Of a stretch of 64,000 nt of DNA, positions 46,285 to 56,346 are shown one piece after another. The notes under the pieces are model-generated. The model was not told the origin of the DNA and made no database searches. It saw only the letters and a list, made by a program, of their open reading frames with translations. The number at the start of each line of letters is the position of its first letter. The stretch's first letter is position 1. Made by a program: the position numbers and the translations under genes. Source of the stretch: 40CM-4-68-19 sp036513415 (GTDB lineage: Bacteria > Myxococcota > Myxococcia > Myxococcales > 40CM-4-68-19); the NCBI GenBank assembly GCA_036513415.1, contig DATBZA010000017.1, positions 6,975 through 70,974 of the forward strand, written 5' to 3'.

Positions 46285-46697
46285 CTACAGGACGGCGGAG
46301 ACCGCAGACTGGGCATATCCCGCGTCGATCATCTTGCGCAGGTTGCCGAGGTCGAAGTCGAGCGAGTCAAACGGCAACGGCTCGGTGGGTTGGAACTCCG
46401 GCCGGAGCTGCGACAGGTCGTTCTTGAGGCCGGCGATGCGGAGGTCCGCGCGGCTCACCTCGCCGTTCATGATGTCGATCGAGCGCAGCAGGATCGGCGG
46501 GATCGCATGCGCTCCCTGGACGTCGAAGGGCGACTTGGCGAAGGGATCCGAGGAGAGCACCACGTCGACGTCGTCGGCGCCCGCGCGGATCGCCTCGCCC
46601 AGCGGCGTCACGTTGCGGAGCCCGCCGTCGGTCCACAGGTCGCCGCCGATCGAGGCGGGCGTCAGCATGACCGGGAAGGCCGACGACGCGATCACCC
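46285..46697 (-). pseudogene. 3' fragment of a patatin-like phospholipase gene (duplicate)
   Basis: The reading frame matches the last ~144 residues of the intact patatin gene at 58.6-59.5 kb almost exactly (ASSAFPVMLTPASIGGDLWTDGGLRN...YAQSAVSAVL), including the catalytic Asp in TDGG. It differs by a 24-bp in-frame deletion at the position of YRKVKIRLF, and it ends abruptly at 46697, beyond which no similarity continues. The nucleophile Ser region is absent, so it cannot be an active lipase. Confidence 0.88.
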
Positions 46698-46737
46698 GGG
46701 ATAGCGCCAGCGCATGGCTTGGAGCAGTGTCCGGCGC

Positions 46738-47013
46738 TTAGCAGGACAACTCGTATCCGCATGCAGAACACCGGCGCGGAACAAAGCCACCCCAGTACGA
46801 AAACGTTTGGCCTAAAATAGTAGCCTTTCTCTTATAGATCGGTGTTCCGCATCTGGGACAGCGAAGCGACAGGAGATAAGCACCTCCTATCAATGGAATG
46901 AATATGGTTGGCCAAATGAAACGAGCGTCAACAGTTGTCGTCAGAGCAAGGAAACCAAGAAAATTCACGCCTGCAACAAAGATGGCGACAATCGCGCGCT
47001 TTCTAAGAGACAC
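46738..47013 (-). CDS. two-helix zinc-ribbon membrane protein, candidate immunity protein
   Basis: 91 residues from a GTG with GGGAG upstream, starting 43 nt after the stop of the giant RHS protein and on the same strand. Two transmembrane helices (AIVAIFVAGVNFLGFLALTTTV and FIWPTIFIPLIGGAYLLSL) are followed by a zinc ribbon with CPRCG and CSACG, plus a terminal Cys. The DNA is visibly more AT-rich than its surroundings. A small gene immediately 3' of an RHS tip is the usual place of the cognate immunity gene, and a membrane location would fit a membrane-active tip. No family is recognised; the immunity role is inferred. Confidence 0.6.
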   Translation of the reverse strand: MSLRKRAIVAIFVAGVNFLGFLALTTTVDARFIWPTIFIPLIGGAYLLSLRCPRCGTPIYKRKATILGQTFSYWGGFVPRRCSACGYELSC

Positions 47014-47056
47014 GATGGGCTCCCTGGAGAATATGCCCTTGAAATCACGGTCTGGC

Positions 47057-50000
47057 TCAATCGCAGCCAGATTTGAAGAATTTTATCAAGTCACGGATTG
47101 TCAACGTCCCGGTCTGGTCGTAAGCGACGGAATAGCCCACAGGGGTTGCTCCTGGCCCTAGGCCAAACGTTCCGCCCATCACATCTCCTGTGTCCGGATC
47201 GTGGAAGAGAGAAATACTTACAGGCCCTATTGATATATTCTGATTTATGCTCGTGCCACTCACGTTTTCGATCTCGCCCTTCACGAAACCTATAAATACG
47301 TCGGCGGAAATATTGACTCCCACCGTCGGCCCTACCGATGCAAACACTCCGACATCCGCGCGTTGCCCGAAAAGCCCAGGGTTGAAGACAATGCCAGCGG
47401 CCACTTCCGCCCCAGTCGGAGCGGCAGCGGTTGCGCCACCGCCGAAGAGAATGTTGAAGAGACCATCAGGGTCGAACAGATTCAGCGGGTCATTTGCGAC
47501 ATATGCGTACAAGTTCGTGAGCCCGCCCCCGAACCGCAGCGGATCCTTCGCCATCCACCTTCCGGTCACTGGATCGTAGTCCCGCGACCCGAATCTCGTC
47601 AGTCGTGTATCGAGGTCGCGAAGGCCGCCCGCGAAGCCAAATGGTTGCATTCCGGCCCCCGTGTCCGAGAGAACGTTCCCAAACTCGTCGTAGTCGATGC
47701 GCTCAGCCACCGTGCCGGTCGAGGTGTTCACGACCAGCCGTACGCTGCCCGGCTGGTCGGTGATCATTCTGTAGGTCGTGCCGCCTTGGACCATGTACTC
47801 CGGCACGTTCGGGTGCAGGCCGTAGACGAACGTCGCCTTGATCGAGCCATCGGGATTGAGCCAAGCCGCCGGCTGGAGCCGACTGCGGTAGAGGAAGCCC
47901 TCGACGAGCGCGCCGTTGACCTTCTTGCCGATGGGGCGGTTCAGCCCGTCGACAAGGTAGTCGATGTTCGTTCCGTTCGGTAACGTGACGTGACGCAGGT
48001 TGCCGAAGGCGTCGTAGTCGTACGTGACGGTACTGTCGGAACAAGTCTTCGTTTGCAGCGAGCCGTCAGGCTTGTACGAGTACGAGCAATTCCCATAACT
48101 TAAGAGCCGATCCTGAGCGTCGTACACCGGCGACGCCGTGACGCCCGGCCCCACCAGCCGATTCCCGTTCGCGTCGTATTCGTAGTGCGAAGTCGCCACG
48201 CCGTTCTTGGTCACATCTGTTAAGCGGCCGTTGGCATCGTACATGTACCCGTAGGTGTTCGTCTCGCTTTGGATCGTTTCCGTCTTGTTGACGATGCGGC
48301 CCAAGACGTCGCGCGTGCCGTAGTTTACTGAGTATAGAGTCGTCCCGCTCGCGGTGACGGTGTAGCTCTGCTGCGCGCCGTAGTTGTCGTAAGTGCGCGA
48401 CTCACTGACGGCTCCGAGCGTGGTACCGGTCACGAAGCCGGTCCCTGGGTCGCGAGTAATGGTCATCGCTCCAACGCTCGTGACCATGTCGTCATTGTTG
48501 TAGCCGAAGTTGATGCTCTGCCCTCCGGTCACGCTCTCGCTTTGGAGCCGGAAGCTGGAGTCATACGTCTTGTGCACGTTGCCGGAAACGGGGCCGCTCC
48601 AGGTGATGTCCTTGAGCAGCGAACCGTCGTAGGCGTAGGTGAGACCCACGCCGTCGAAGGTGGTGACGCTGGTCAGCTGGCCCGTGCTCGCGCTGTAGCC
48701 GTAGGTGTTGGTTCCCCGGCTGGTGGTCAGCGCGGTCAGACGGCCCTTCGCAAGATCGTAGGTTGGAGTGGTGAAGTCACCGTCCGGGCGAGAGACGTTG
48801 CTGACCTGCTGGTCGAGATTGTAGTCCGTATGCGTGGTGCGAGGCTGACGGACATCGGGAGGCGTGTAGTCCTTTTCCAAGTCTGCCTGAGTATACGCGA
48901 ACGCGTGATCCGGCCGTCCGGGAGGGGTCACCAAAATCAGGTTGCCGTTCGGGTCGTACCCGATGCCGAAGGCGCTCAAGTCCGGCAGCGTCTGGCTGGT
49001 CGGTCTCCCGACCAGGTCGTAGCCGAACGAGGTCGCGTGCTGCAGCGGGTCCAGGACACTACCCAGAAAACCATCCGAACGGTAGGTGAGCTTCGTCACG
49101 CGCGCACCCTGCGTGAGGGTGTCGTTGCGGCCGCGCGCGTCGTAGTGAAGCTGCAGCGGCTGCACACCGGGCGGCGCGATGGAGACGAGGTGGCCGAGCG
49201 CGTCGTAGTCCATGGTCGTCACCCGGCCGGCGGCACTGGTCAGGGTCATTCGCCTCGTCGAGGCGTTGTACGACCTCTGCGAAGTACGGCCGTTCACGGT
49301 TACCGACTCAATCAGTGAGGTCAAGCTCAGGGGATCCTGCGGGTTGGACAGGGTGACGCTTCGTGAACGCAACTCGCTACGCGTCAATCCAGACGGCGTC
49401 GTGATCGTCGTCCTCGACGTGTATGCCGACTGGATGCCGAAGCGGGGGTCGGCGAGCCCGGCCGTGGTGATCATCGTGCCGTCTGGATATGTGATCGAGC
49501 CCGAGTGGTCAGGGTTCCGGCGCTGCGTGGTCGTGAGGCCATCAGCACCCTGCGTCACTCGCGTCTGGGCGTCATTGTTCCTGGACTGCGACAGCCCGAA
49601 CACCTGCGTCCGCCCAAGCGCACTGGTCCGCGTTACGCTGGTGGACGCCAGGTAGCCGCCGCGCGAGTACGTGTGATAGCTGCCGTCGGGTTCGGTATTC
49701 TTCGTCAGGAATCCGTCACTGTCGTACTGATAGAATGCCGAGCCGTTTCGCGCATCGGTGTACTGCGAAAGCAGGCCGCCGGTGTGCGCGTCAGCCGGGA
49801 CGACGGGCTTGTACAGCAGCTGAACCATCTCGGCGTTCGGATTCGTGATGGTGTGCAAGTAGCCGTCCGAATCCAGCTCCAGCGACGTCTGCTGCCCGTA
49901 CGGACCCACGATCGCGGTCGGATTCTCCTGGCCATCGCGCTGGATCGTCGTGACGTTGCTGTCCCGATCGGTGACCGAAACCAGCTTGCCAGCACCGTCG

Positions 50001-53000
50001 TATCCGAAGAGCTGCGTCTGCGCGTTGGTGAGCGCGTCCAACGTCTTCAGATGCCGGCCGCTCAGATCGAAGACGTAGACCTCGCTAGCGTCACGCGAGG
50101 GCACGGTGATGTTGCCGAGTCCGATCTGCTGCGCACTCTGGGCGGAGGTCAGGTGATAGATTCTGTTGTTGGCGACGAGATACATGTCGCCAGCGGGTCC
50201 GAACGAAATGCCCGAGGTCGACCCCCAACTCACTTGGGTGGCGGGGCAATCTGCTCCGGTACAGGCTCCAGTCGGATTCCCGGCGATAGTGTCGATGTTT
50301 CCACCTATCGCGAACCGACGCACCCTCGTGTTCTGCATGTCCGAGAGGTACACGTCGCCTTCAGGAGAGACGGCGAGTGACATCACCTGTGCGATCACGG
50401 CCTGAGTCGCCAGGCCGCCATCGCCGCCGTAGGGAAAGCCATATCCGTAACAAACAGTGCCGCCCGTTCCTGCTACGGTCGTAATCACCCCGTTGGACGT
50501 AATGCGGCGGATCCGCTGGTTGCAAGAGTCGGCGACGAGGAATGAGCCGTCCGGGCTGATGGTGACGCCTGCAGGGAGGTTCAACCGGGCTGATGTCGCG
50601 GGTCCGTTGTCACCCGAGAAGGCTCCGAGATTGTACTGACCCGTGGGGCCACTTCCAGCGACCGTTCTCAGGATGCCGTCTGATCCGACTTTCCGGATCC
50701 GGTAATTGATGTCTTCGGCGAAGTAGACCGATCCATCCGGACCAACCGCGATCGACCCGCCGATGACCGCGATACGCACTCCTACCGCCTGGACGCCGTC
50801 AGGGGTGTAACCGGTCACAACGCTCCCAGACGGCGCTGCGCTACCTGCAACGGTATAGATGTAGCCGTCCGGGCTGACCCGCCGGATGACGCCGACGTCG
50901 GCGAAGTACAGGCTTCCGTCGGGCCCGAGCGCGAGCGCGGACGGGTTGTTCATTCCTGCTTGCAGTGCAGGGATCCCTTCTGCAAACGATCCCTTCGGAT
51001 CGCTTGGCCCTCTTCCGGCGATCCGGTGAAAGATCCCGTCTGGCGTGATCCGGCCGATGTAGGAATTGAATGCCAGACCGGAGAAGTACACGGACCCGTC
51101 GGGAGCAGCCAGCACCCCTCCGCCGGGAGATAGACCAATGCTGCTCGCCGGCACACCATCGACTGGAGCACCGGATCCGCCGCCGGCGAACAGGTTGACC
51201 ACATAGCGGTTCAGGTCATCGACCCTCTGGATCCCGCCGTTGCCCCTGTAGATCGTCTTGTTCGGCACGTCGAGCACGTGATGGGTGGACAACGTCCACC
51301 CGCCCAACGCTTCCGGTACGACGTTCCAGGTCCCGATCCGCGTCGATGTCGATTGGCAAAGGTCGAACACCTGGGTGTACTCACCAACCCAACGCCACGC
51401 AGTCAGCGAACCAGAGATCGAGGGCTGTCCAAATGACGCGACGACCTGATCAGGCGTGCCGTATCCGATGCCAGGGTAGTTGTAACAAGCCGTCAGCGTG
51501 ACGTCCTGTTCGCCCTGCAGCGCGCGGCCATAAACATCTTTGCCGTCCCATTCGAACCGCCAGTCAATCGCGGCATTGAGGTTGTTGGTTGTTTGGTAAG
51601 TCTTGCCGGCCACACGAACTGTGACGGTTGCCGGGACGGGGATTGGGTTGCCCGCTGCGGGTTGACATTCCGGGTGCCGATTCGGAAGGCAGACGGTGGT
51701 GTTGGGCGGCAACACCAGCTGGCGGGCAGCAGGAACGGTCAGATTTAGTCGGTAGGCGGCACGTCGTCCGGGCACGCGATCGCTGTGGTAGTTCAACTCA
51801 TAAGGCGTGCCGACGATGGAAACGTTCTCTCCAAGCGCCTGGTTCTGAACGTCGACGATGCAGCCTAAATAACAAGCCGGATCCGGAATGGGCGGGTCGG
51901 AGTCGTAGGGTGGTGGTTCTGGGGGTGAAGCTCCCGGCGGCAATCCGGAGCCCACGTTCCAATCCTCCCAGCTGAAGTGCAGCATCGGCACCCGCCAGAG
52001 TGTCTGCCCGGCCTGATACGTAGACGCGAGGACGGCCAGTTCGGAGTTCGAAATCTCCAGCGCAGCCAGCGTACTGGCGTCGTCTGGTTGCCCATCGCCG
52101 TTGGTGTCGACGACGGCCGAGCCGCCTGTCACGCTCAGGATCTGGATCACCCGCCCGTTGCTCTCCGGCAGCCAACGACCAGTCACGCTGTCGTACGACC
52201 CGTTCGGCATTGTCATGCCAACCGGGAACGAGAGGAAGTTCTCAACGTACCCGTAGACGGGTTGGCTGAACTGGACGTGAGAAGCACCGGCGGCCACTGC
52301 CTCATCGGCGGTGAACGCTACGGCATACGTATACGCGCTCATCGCGGGGAGCGGACCCGGCATTGCCCTGGGACCATCAGCGCCGACCGTCGCCTCCGTC
52401 GCGCGGAAGTGGAACGTCGACAAGCTCTGTGTCGAGCCATCCGGCATCACCATGGTCGCGGTAGTTCCCGGAGGTACGATGACCGTGGCCTGGCGCGAGC
52501 CGATGTCATCGAACGAAAGGCTGCCCCGGGCGACCTGCGCCTGTGAGCTGCCGCTGGTCAGAAGCGTCGCGAGACCGTCGTACGGCATCATCACCACGTC
52601 CGACAACGGCGTGTAGTCCTGCCAAGCGGGTGTCGTCGGACGCTGGACGGGGACGAGATCAGAGCGGTCGTACTTGACCGTGAGCCGGTCACCTCCGTTG
52701 ACGGCGAGGTCGTATCGGCCATCCGCCCGCGACCAGGTGTTGCCGTACTCCGGATGATTGAGAACGGAGATCTTCACTCCCGGCAACGGCTGGGACGCAC
52801 GGTCCCGCACGAGGCCGCGCACGACCGCGGCCCGCGTCGGCGCGATGGTGCCTGGCGCCACGCCCATCTGGATCGCGTTCGGTCCCGTGTAGAGGAACGA
52901 CGTGGCGCTCGCAAGGGTGGTCGAGACAGTGAGGTCGATCGGCGGAGCGACCAACTGTGGATCGGGCGGGGTCGGGGTGACGCTCGCGATCGGCCCGCCC

Positions 53001-56000
53001 GCGGACCAGTTTCCCGCTGCGTCGCCCGCCTGAAGCTGGAACGATGTTGAAACGCCCACCGTCAATCCGCCGACGTCGGTCGCCAGCGTCGATCCAGGGA
53101 GCGTCTGGTCGAGCGTACCGTTCCGATACAGCCGGTACCCGGTCACACCCACGTTGTCGGTCGCCGCCGTCCAGCTGAGGTGCGCAGTCGACATGGATGT
53201 GGCGACCGCGTTGAGCGCGCTTCCGGCAGGCCATGTCGGCGCGACGCTGTCCGTCACCGAGATCCCCGGCTGCACCCCCGAGATGGTGCCATCAGTGGCG
53301 GTGACGGACTGCGTCCCGTACGTGACGAACATGATCGCGTTGGAGAAGACGTGAATGCCTGAGTCCGAGGCGGTGAACGGATACGGCGCCGGCAGGCTCG
53401 CCTGCGCATCGGTAGATGTAAACGACACGGTCCCCGCATAGCCGGTCGCACGGTTCGACCAGGCATCGCGGGCCTCGACGGTGACCGACGTCGGCTGGCC
53501 GCTCGGAATCGGGCTCGTGATGCCGCTGACGACGAGCTGCGCTGCGGGACCGGGGATGACCGAGATCCCGGGCTGCGAATTGGACCTCGCGCCATCGCTG
53601 GCCGTGACGGACTGGAGCCCCGCCGTTTTCAGCGCGATCGAGAAGGAGCGGGAGCCGGCGTCCGCGCTGGTGAACGTCGTCGGCGGCGGCAGGGTCGCCT
53701 GCGCGTCAGAGGAGGAAAAGGAGACCGTGCCGGCGTAGCCGATCGCGACGTTGCCGTACAGGTCGTAAGCGGTGACCGTCAAGGCCCCAGCGGAACCGGC
53801 CGTCGTGGTGGTGGGGAACCCGCCTACGGTCAGCGACGAGGCCGGCCCGGGCGCGACCGAGATCGCTTGCGTCGCCTGCAACGAGGGCGTCAACGTATCC
53901 GCCGCCGTGACGCTCTGGCTCCCGGCCGTCGTCAGCACGACGCCAGTGACTGTCGCACGACCGAGGTCACCCGGAAGGAAGGCGCGATCGGGCGGGAGTG
54001 AGGCACGGAGATCGGACGAGCTGAAATGGACCGTACCGACGTAGCCCGTGGCGACGTTGTTGTACGGGTCATGAGCGGTCACCGTGGCCGCCTCGGAGTC
54101 ACCCGCCGTGACCACAGCCGGAACCCCGTTGAGCGTCAGGGTAACGGCAGAAGCAGGGTTCACGGCGATTCCCGCGAGCGAGCCCATGATCGCGCCGTTG
54201 ACCGTGTCGGCGGCGGAGAGGGACTGTGACCCCGCCGTCCGGAGCAGGACCGTTCCCGGATAGAAGCCGCCGTCGCCCGTGGTGAACGAATGCGGTGCGG
54301 GGACGGTGCCCTGCGGGTCCGAAGTGCCGAACGCGACGGTTCCCGAATAGCCGGTCGCGCGGTTTCCAAACGCGTCCTTCGCTTCGATCGTGAACGCGCT
54401 CGGCGTACCGGCGGTGAGGGGCGCAACGATTCCGCCGACGATCAGGGTGGCAGCGGGTCCCGGCGCGACCGTGATGCCGCTCGACGATCCATTGATCGTC
54501 GCCGATACCGTGTCGGTGGCTGTCAGCGATTGGGGCCCGGCAGTCCGGTAGGTGACCAGACCCGAAAACCTGTGGGAGCCCAGATCGGTACTGACGAATT
54601 GGTAATCTGTCGGCGTCAGCGAAACCAGGGGATCGGAAGCCGTGAAGTGAATGGTACCGGCGTACGACGTCGCCACGTTTCCGTACGGATCGATGGCGGT
54701 CACGGTGCTTTCGGTCGGAACGCCTGCGGTGACCCCGGGCGGTGGCGCTGCGACGAGCAATCTCGTCGCTGCCGCCGGCGTGACCACCACGCCGCTCTGC
54801 TTACCGGCGATCGAGGCGTTCACGATGTCCGTCGCAGTCACCTCGTGCGTGGCAGCCGTCCGGAGGACCAGACCCGTGAAGGTGAAGACTCCAGCGTCGG
54901 ATGACGTGAAGGCATGGTCCGCCGGTCGCGTCGCCTGTCTGTCTGTCGTCGAGATCCGCACTGTGCCGGTGTAGCCGGTCGCGATCCTGCCGGCCGAGTC
55001 GCGCGCTTCCACCCGGATGCTGCTCGTCGTCCCGGCCACCTGCGGTGAGCTGACTCCGCCCACGACGAGTGTCGTCGCGGCACTCGAGATCACCATGATG
55101 CCGGTCTGCGCGCCTTGGATGCTGGCGGTCACCGTGTCGGTGGCGGTGACCGACTGCGTCCCCAAGGTTTTCAGCGTGACGCCGGGCGTGAACGTGTGAA
55201 TGCCATTGTCCAACCCCGTGCCGGTCGTGAACTTGTAGTTTGCCGGCAGGACGGCCTGCGCGTCCGTCGAGGTAAATTTCACGGTACCTGCGTACGCCGT
55301 CGCGCGGTTGCCGTAGAGGTCGCGCGCTTCCACCGTGAAGGGCGCCGCCGTGTTCTGGCTCTGTGGCGAGGGGATCCCGCTCACGACCAGCACGCTCGCC
55401 GATCCGGAGTTCACCTGGATGGACGATTGAGAGCCCACCACGGACCCGTTCGTGGTGTCCTTCGCCGTCACGGAGTGTGAGCCCACTGTCTTCAGCGTCA
55501 CGCCGTTGGTGAAGGTGTGGAGCCCATTGTCCGTCCCGGCGGCGGTCGGCCTGAATGTGTAGTTCGCCGGCAGGACAGCCTGAGGGTCGGACGAAGAGAA
55601 GCTGATGGTGCCGGTGTAGCTCGTGACGCGGTTTCCGTACGCGTCCTTCACCTCGACAGTGACCGAGCTGGCGGTGCCGGCAGTTCTCGGGGAGGCAATC
55701 CCGCTCACGACGAGCCGCGATGGCGCCTGAGCCCGGACGACGATGCCCGTTTGACTGCCGGTCACCGTCGGCGTGGAGGTGTCGGTCGCGGTGACCGACT
55801 GGGTAGCGGCAGTCTTGAGCACGACACCGTTGGTGAAGGTGTGGATTCCTTGGTCGCACCCGGTGGTGCAATTCGGAGTCGAGGCGGTGGATGACTTGAA
55901 GGTGTAGTTCGCTGGCAGCAGCGCCTGCGCGTCGGTCGAGGTGAAGCGGATCGTCCCGGTGTAACCGGTCGCCCGCGCGCCGGCGGAAGTACGCACTTCC

Positions 56001-56167
56001 ACGGTGACGCTACTCACCGTTCCGGCGACCTGGGGTGAAACGATGCCGGTGACGAGGAAATTTGCTGCGGGGCAGTTACCCCCGTTGCATGCAGCAGCCC
56101 ACGCTTCCGAGCCGTAGAGAAGGAACGCGAGCGCGAATGACACGCCGACCGACGACCTCAATTGCAT
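47057..56167 (-). CDS. giant teneurin-like Ig/FN3/NHL/YD-repeat RHS protein with C-terminal tip
   Basis: 3036 residues with GGAGG before the ATG. Order of parts: signal peptide (MQLRSSVGVSFALAFLLYGS, to about 26); nine Ig-like repeats (about 37-972), each opening with LVVSGI/LTVGG and containing the GY-x-GT strand; a fibronectin III domain (973-1068); a transthyretin-like domain (1110-1200, VRGLVRDRASQPLPGVKISV); an approximately 350-residue beta region with an NGDGQPDD calcium-like motif; an NHL-type propeller (1650-2010, repeated V-PDGS-YFAD/R-IR-V units); YD repeats (2030-2860); the RHS core end (RDYDPVTGRWMAKDPLRFGG...NLFDPDG); and a 134-residue tip (2903-3036). Exported, surface or extracellular. 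The tip has no recognised toxin fold. Confidence 0.93.
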   Translation of the reverse strand: MQLRSSVGVSFALAFLLYGSEAWAAACNGGNCPAANFLVTGIVSPQVAGTVSSVTVEVRTSAGARATGYTGTIRFTSTDAQALLPANYTFKSSTASTPNCTTGCDQGIHTFTNGVVLKTAATQSVTATDTSTPTVTGSQTGIVVRAQAPSRLVVSGIASPRTAGTASSVTVEVKDAYGNRVTSYTGTISFSSSDPQAVLPANYTFRPTAAGTDNGLHTFTNGVTLKTVGSHSVTAKDTTNGSVVGSQSSIQVNSGSASVLVVSGIPSPQSQNTAAPFTVEARDLYGNRATAYAGTVKFTSTDAQAVLPANYKFTTGTGLDNGIHTFTPGVTLKTLGTQSVTATDTVTASIQGAQTGIMVISSAATTLVVGGVSSPQVAGTTSSIRVEARDSAGRIATGYTGTVRISTTDRQATRPADHAFTSSDAGVFTFTGLVLRTAATHEVTATDIVNASIAGKQSGVVVTPAAATRLLVAAPPPGVTAGVPTESTVTAIDPYGNVATSYAGTIHFTASDPLVSLTPTDYQFVSTDLGSHRFSGLVTYRTAGPQSLTATDTVSATINGSSSGITVAPGPAATLIVGGIVAPLTAGTPSAFTIEAKDAFGNRATGYSGTVAFGTSDPQGTVPAPHSFTTGDGGFYPGTVLLRTAGSQSLSAADTVNGAIMGSLAGIAVNPASAVTLTLNGVPAVVTAGDSEAATVTAHDPYNNVATGYVGTVHFSSSDLRASLPPDRAFLPGDLGRATVTGVVLTTAGSQSVTAADTLTPSLQATQAISVAPGPASSLTVGGFPTTTTAGSAGALTVTAYDLYGNVAIGYAGTVSFSSSDAQATLPPPTTFTSADAGSRSFSIALKTAGLQSVTASDGARSNSQPGISVIPGPAAQLVVSGITSPIPSGQPTSVTVEARDAWSNRATGYAGTVSFTSTDAQASLPAPYPFTASDSGIHVFSNAIMFVTYGTQSVTATDGTISGVQPGISVTDSVAPTWPAGSALNAVATSMSTAHLSWTAATDNVGVTGYRLYRNGTLDQTLPGSTLATDVGGLTVGVSTSFQLQAGDAAGNWSAGGPIASVTPTPPDPQLVAPPIDLTVSTTLASATSFLYTGPNAIQMGVAPGTIAPTRAAVVRGLVRDRASQPLPGVKISVLNHPEYGNTWSRADGRYDLAVNGGDRLTVKYDRSDLVPVQRPTTPAWQDYTPLSDVVMMPYDGLATLLTSGSSQAQVARGSLSFDDIGSRQATVIVPPGTTATMVMPDGSTQSLSTFHFRATEATVGADGPRAMPGPLPAMSAYTYAVAFTADEAVAAGASHVQFSQPVYGYVENFLSFPVGMTMPNGSYDSVTGRWLPESNGRVIQILSVTGGSAVVDTNGDGQPDDASTLAALEISNSELAVLASTYQAGQTLWRVPMLHFSWEDWNVGSGLPPGASPPEPPPYDSDPPIPDPACYLGCIVDVQNQALGENVSIVGTPYELNYHSDRVPGRRAAYRLNLTVPAARQLVLPPNTTVCLPNRHPECQPAAGNPIPVPATVTVRVAGKTYQTTNNLNAAIDWRFEWDGKDVYGRALQGEQDVTLTACYNYPGIGYGTPDQVVASFGQPSISGSLTAWRWVGEYTQVFDLCQSTSTRIGTWNVVPEALGGWTLSTHHVLDVPNKTIYRGNGGIQRVDDLNRYVVNLFAGGGSGAPVDGVPASSIGLSPGGGVLAAPDGSVYFSGLAFNSYIGRITPDGIFHRIAGRGPSDPKGSFAEGIPALQAGMNNPSALALGPDGSLYFADVGVIRRVSPDGYIYTVAGSAAPSGSVVTGYTPDGVQAVGVRIAVIGGSIAVGPDGSVYFAEDINYRIRKVGSDGILRTVAGSGPTGQYNLGAFSGDNGPATSARLNLPAGVTISPDGSFLVADSCNQRIRRITSNGVITTVAGTGGTVCYGYGFPYGGDGGLATQAVIAQVMSLAVSPEGDVYLSDMQNTRVRRFAIGGNIDTIAGNPTGACTGADCPATQVSWGSTSGISFGPAGDMYLVANNRIYHLTSAQSAQQIGLGNITVPSRDASEVYVFDLSGRHLKTLDALTNAQTQLFGYDGAGKLVSVTDRDSNVTTIQRDGQENPTAIVGPYGQQTSLELDSDGYLHTITNPNAEMVQLLYKPVVPADAHTGGLLSQYTDARNGSAFYQYDSDGFLTKNTEPDGSYHTYSRGGYLASTSVTRTSALGRTQVFGLSQSRNNDAQTRVTQGADGLTTTQRRNPDHSGSITYPDGTMITTAGLADPRFGIQSAYTSRTTITTPSGLTRSELRSRSVTLSNPQDPLSLTSLIESVTVNGRTSQRSYNASTRRMTLTSAAGRVTTMDYDALGHLVSIAPPGVQPLQLHYDARGRNDTLTQGARVTKLTYRSDGFLGSVLDPLQHATSFGYDLVGRPTSQTLPDLSAFGIGYDPNGNLILVTPPGRPDHAFAYTQADLEKDYTPPDVRQPRTTHTDYNLDQQVSNVSRPDGDFTTPTYDLAKGRLTALTTSRGTNTYGYSASTGQLTSVTTFDGVGLTYAYDGSLLKDITWSGPVSGNVHKTYDSSFRLQSESVTGGQSINFGYNNDDMVTSVGAMTITRDPGTGFVTGTTLGAVSESRTYDNYGAQQSYTVTASGTTLYSVNYGTRDVLGRIVNKTETIQSETNTYGYMYDANGRLTDVTKNGVATSHYEYDANGNRLVGPGVTASPVYDAQDRLLSYGNCSYSYKPDGSLQTKTCSDSTVTYDYDAFGNLRHVTLPNGTNIDYLVDGLNRPIGKKVNGALVEGFLYRSRLQPAAWLNPDGSIKATFVYGLHPNVPEYMVQGGTTYRMITDQPGSVRLVVNTSTGTVAERIDYDEFGNVLSDTGAGMQPFGFAGGLRDLDTRLTRFGSRDYDPVTGRWMAKDPLRFGGGLTNLYAYVANDPLNLFDPDGLFNILFGGGATAAAPTGAEVAAGIVFNPGLFGQRADVGVFASVGPTVGVNISADVFIGFVKGEIENVSGTSINQNISIGPVSISLFHDPDTGDVMGGTFGLGPGATPVGYSVAYDQTGTLTIRDLIKFFKSGCD

Positions 56168-56246
56168 GTGTGCCCCTCCGGACCAAGGGGCGCACAGTCG
56201 GTTGCATGTTGTTCAGCAGTCAACCGGCCTGAATTTGAGCCGGCGA

Positions 56247-56262
56247 GGCCAGACTTCTGGCC
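56247..56262. promoter_or_regulatory. palindrome upstream of the RHS gene
   Basis: GGCCAGA-CT-TCTGGCC is a perfect 7-bp-arm palindrome, 80 bp upstream of the RHS start and about 85 bp from the KASIII fragment. It could be an operator of the RHS promoter; no convincing -35/-10 pair was found nearby. Confidence is low. Confidence 0.35.
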
Positions 56263-56346
56263 GCGCGCGCGATCTTCCTTGTTTGTCAGCTTATTCTTAC
56301 GGGGCGAGCATCCTCGGCGGAGTCCCGCCGGCTCGTCGCTGGCGGC

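Noticed and set aside
46285..46697. A small independent patatin-domain gene
   Set aside because: It is nearly identical to the last half of the intact copy, lacks the nucleophile Ser and stops at a clear breakpoint.
46738..56346. IS element or integrase carrying the RHS module
   Set aside because: No transposase, integrase or terminal inverted repeat was seen at the module ends, and no direct target duplication could be found at 46698 and 56346.
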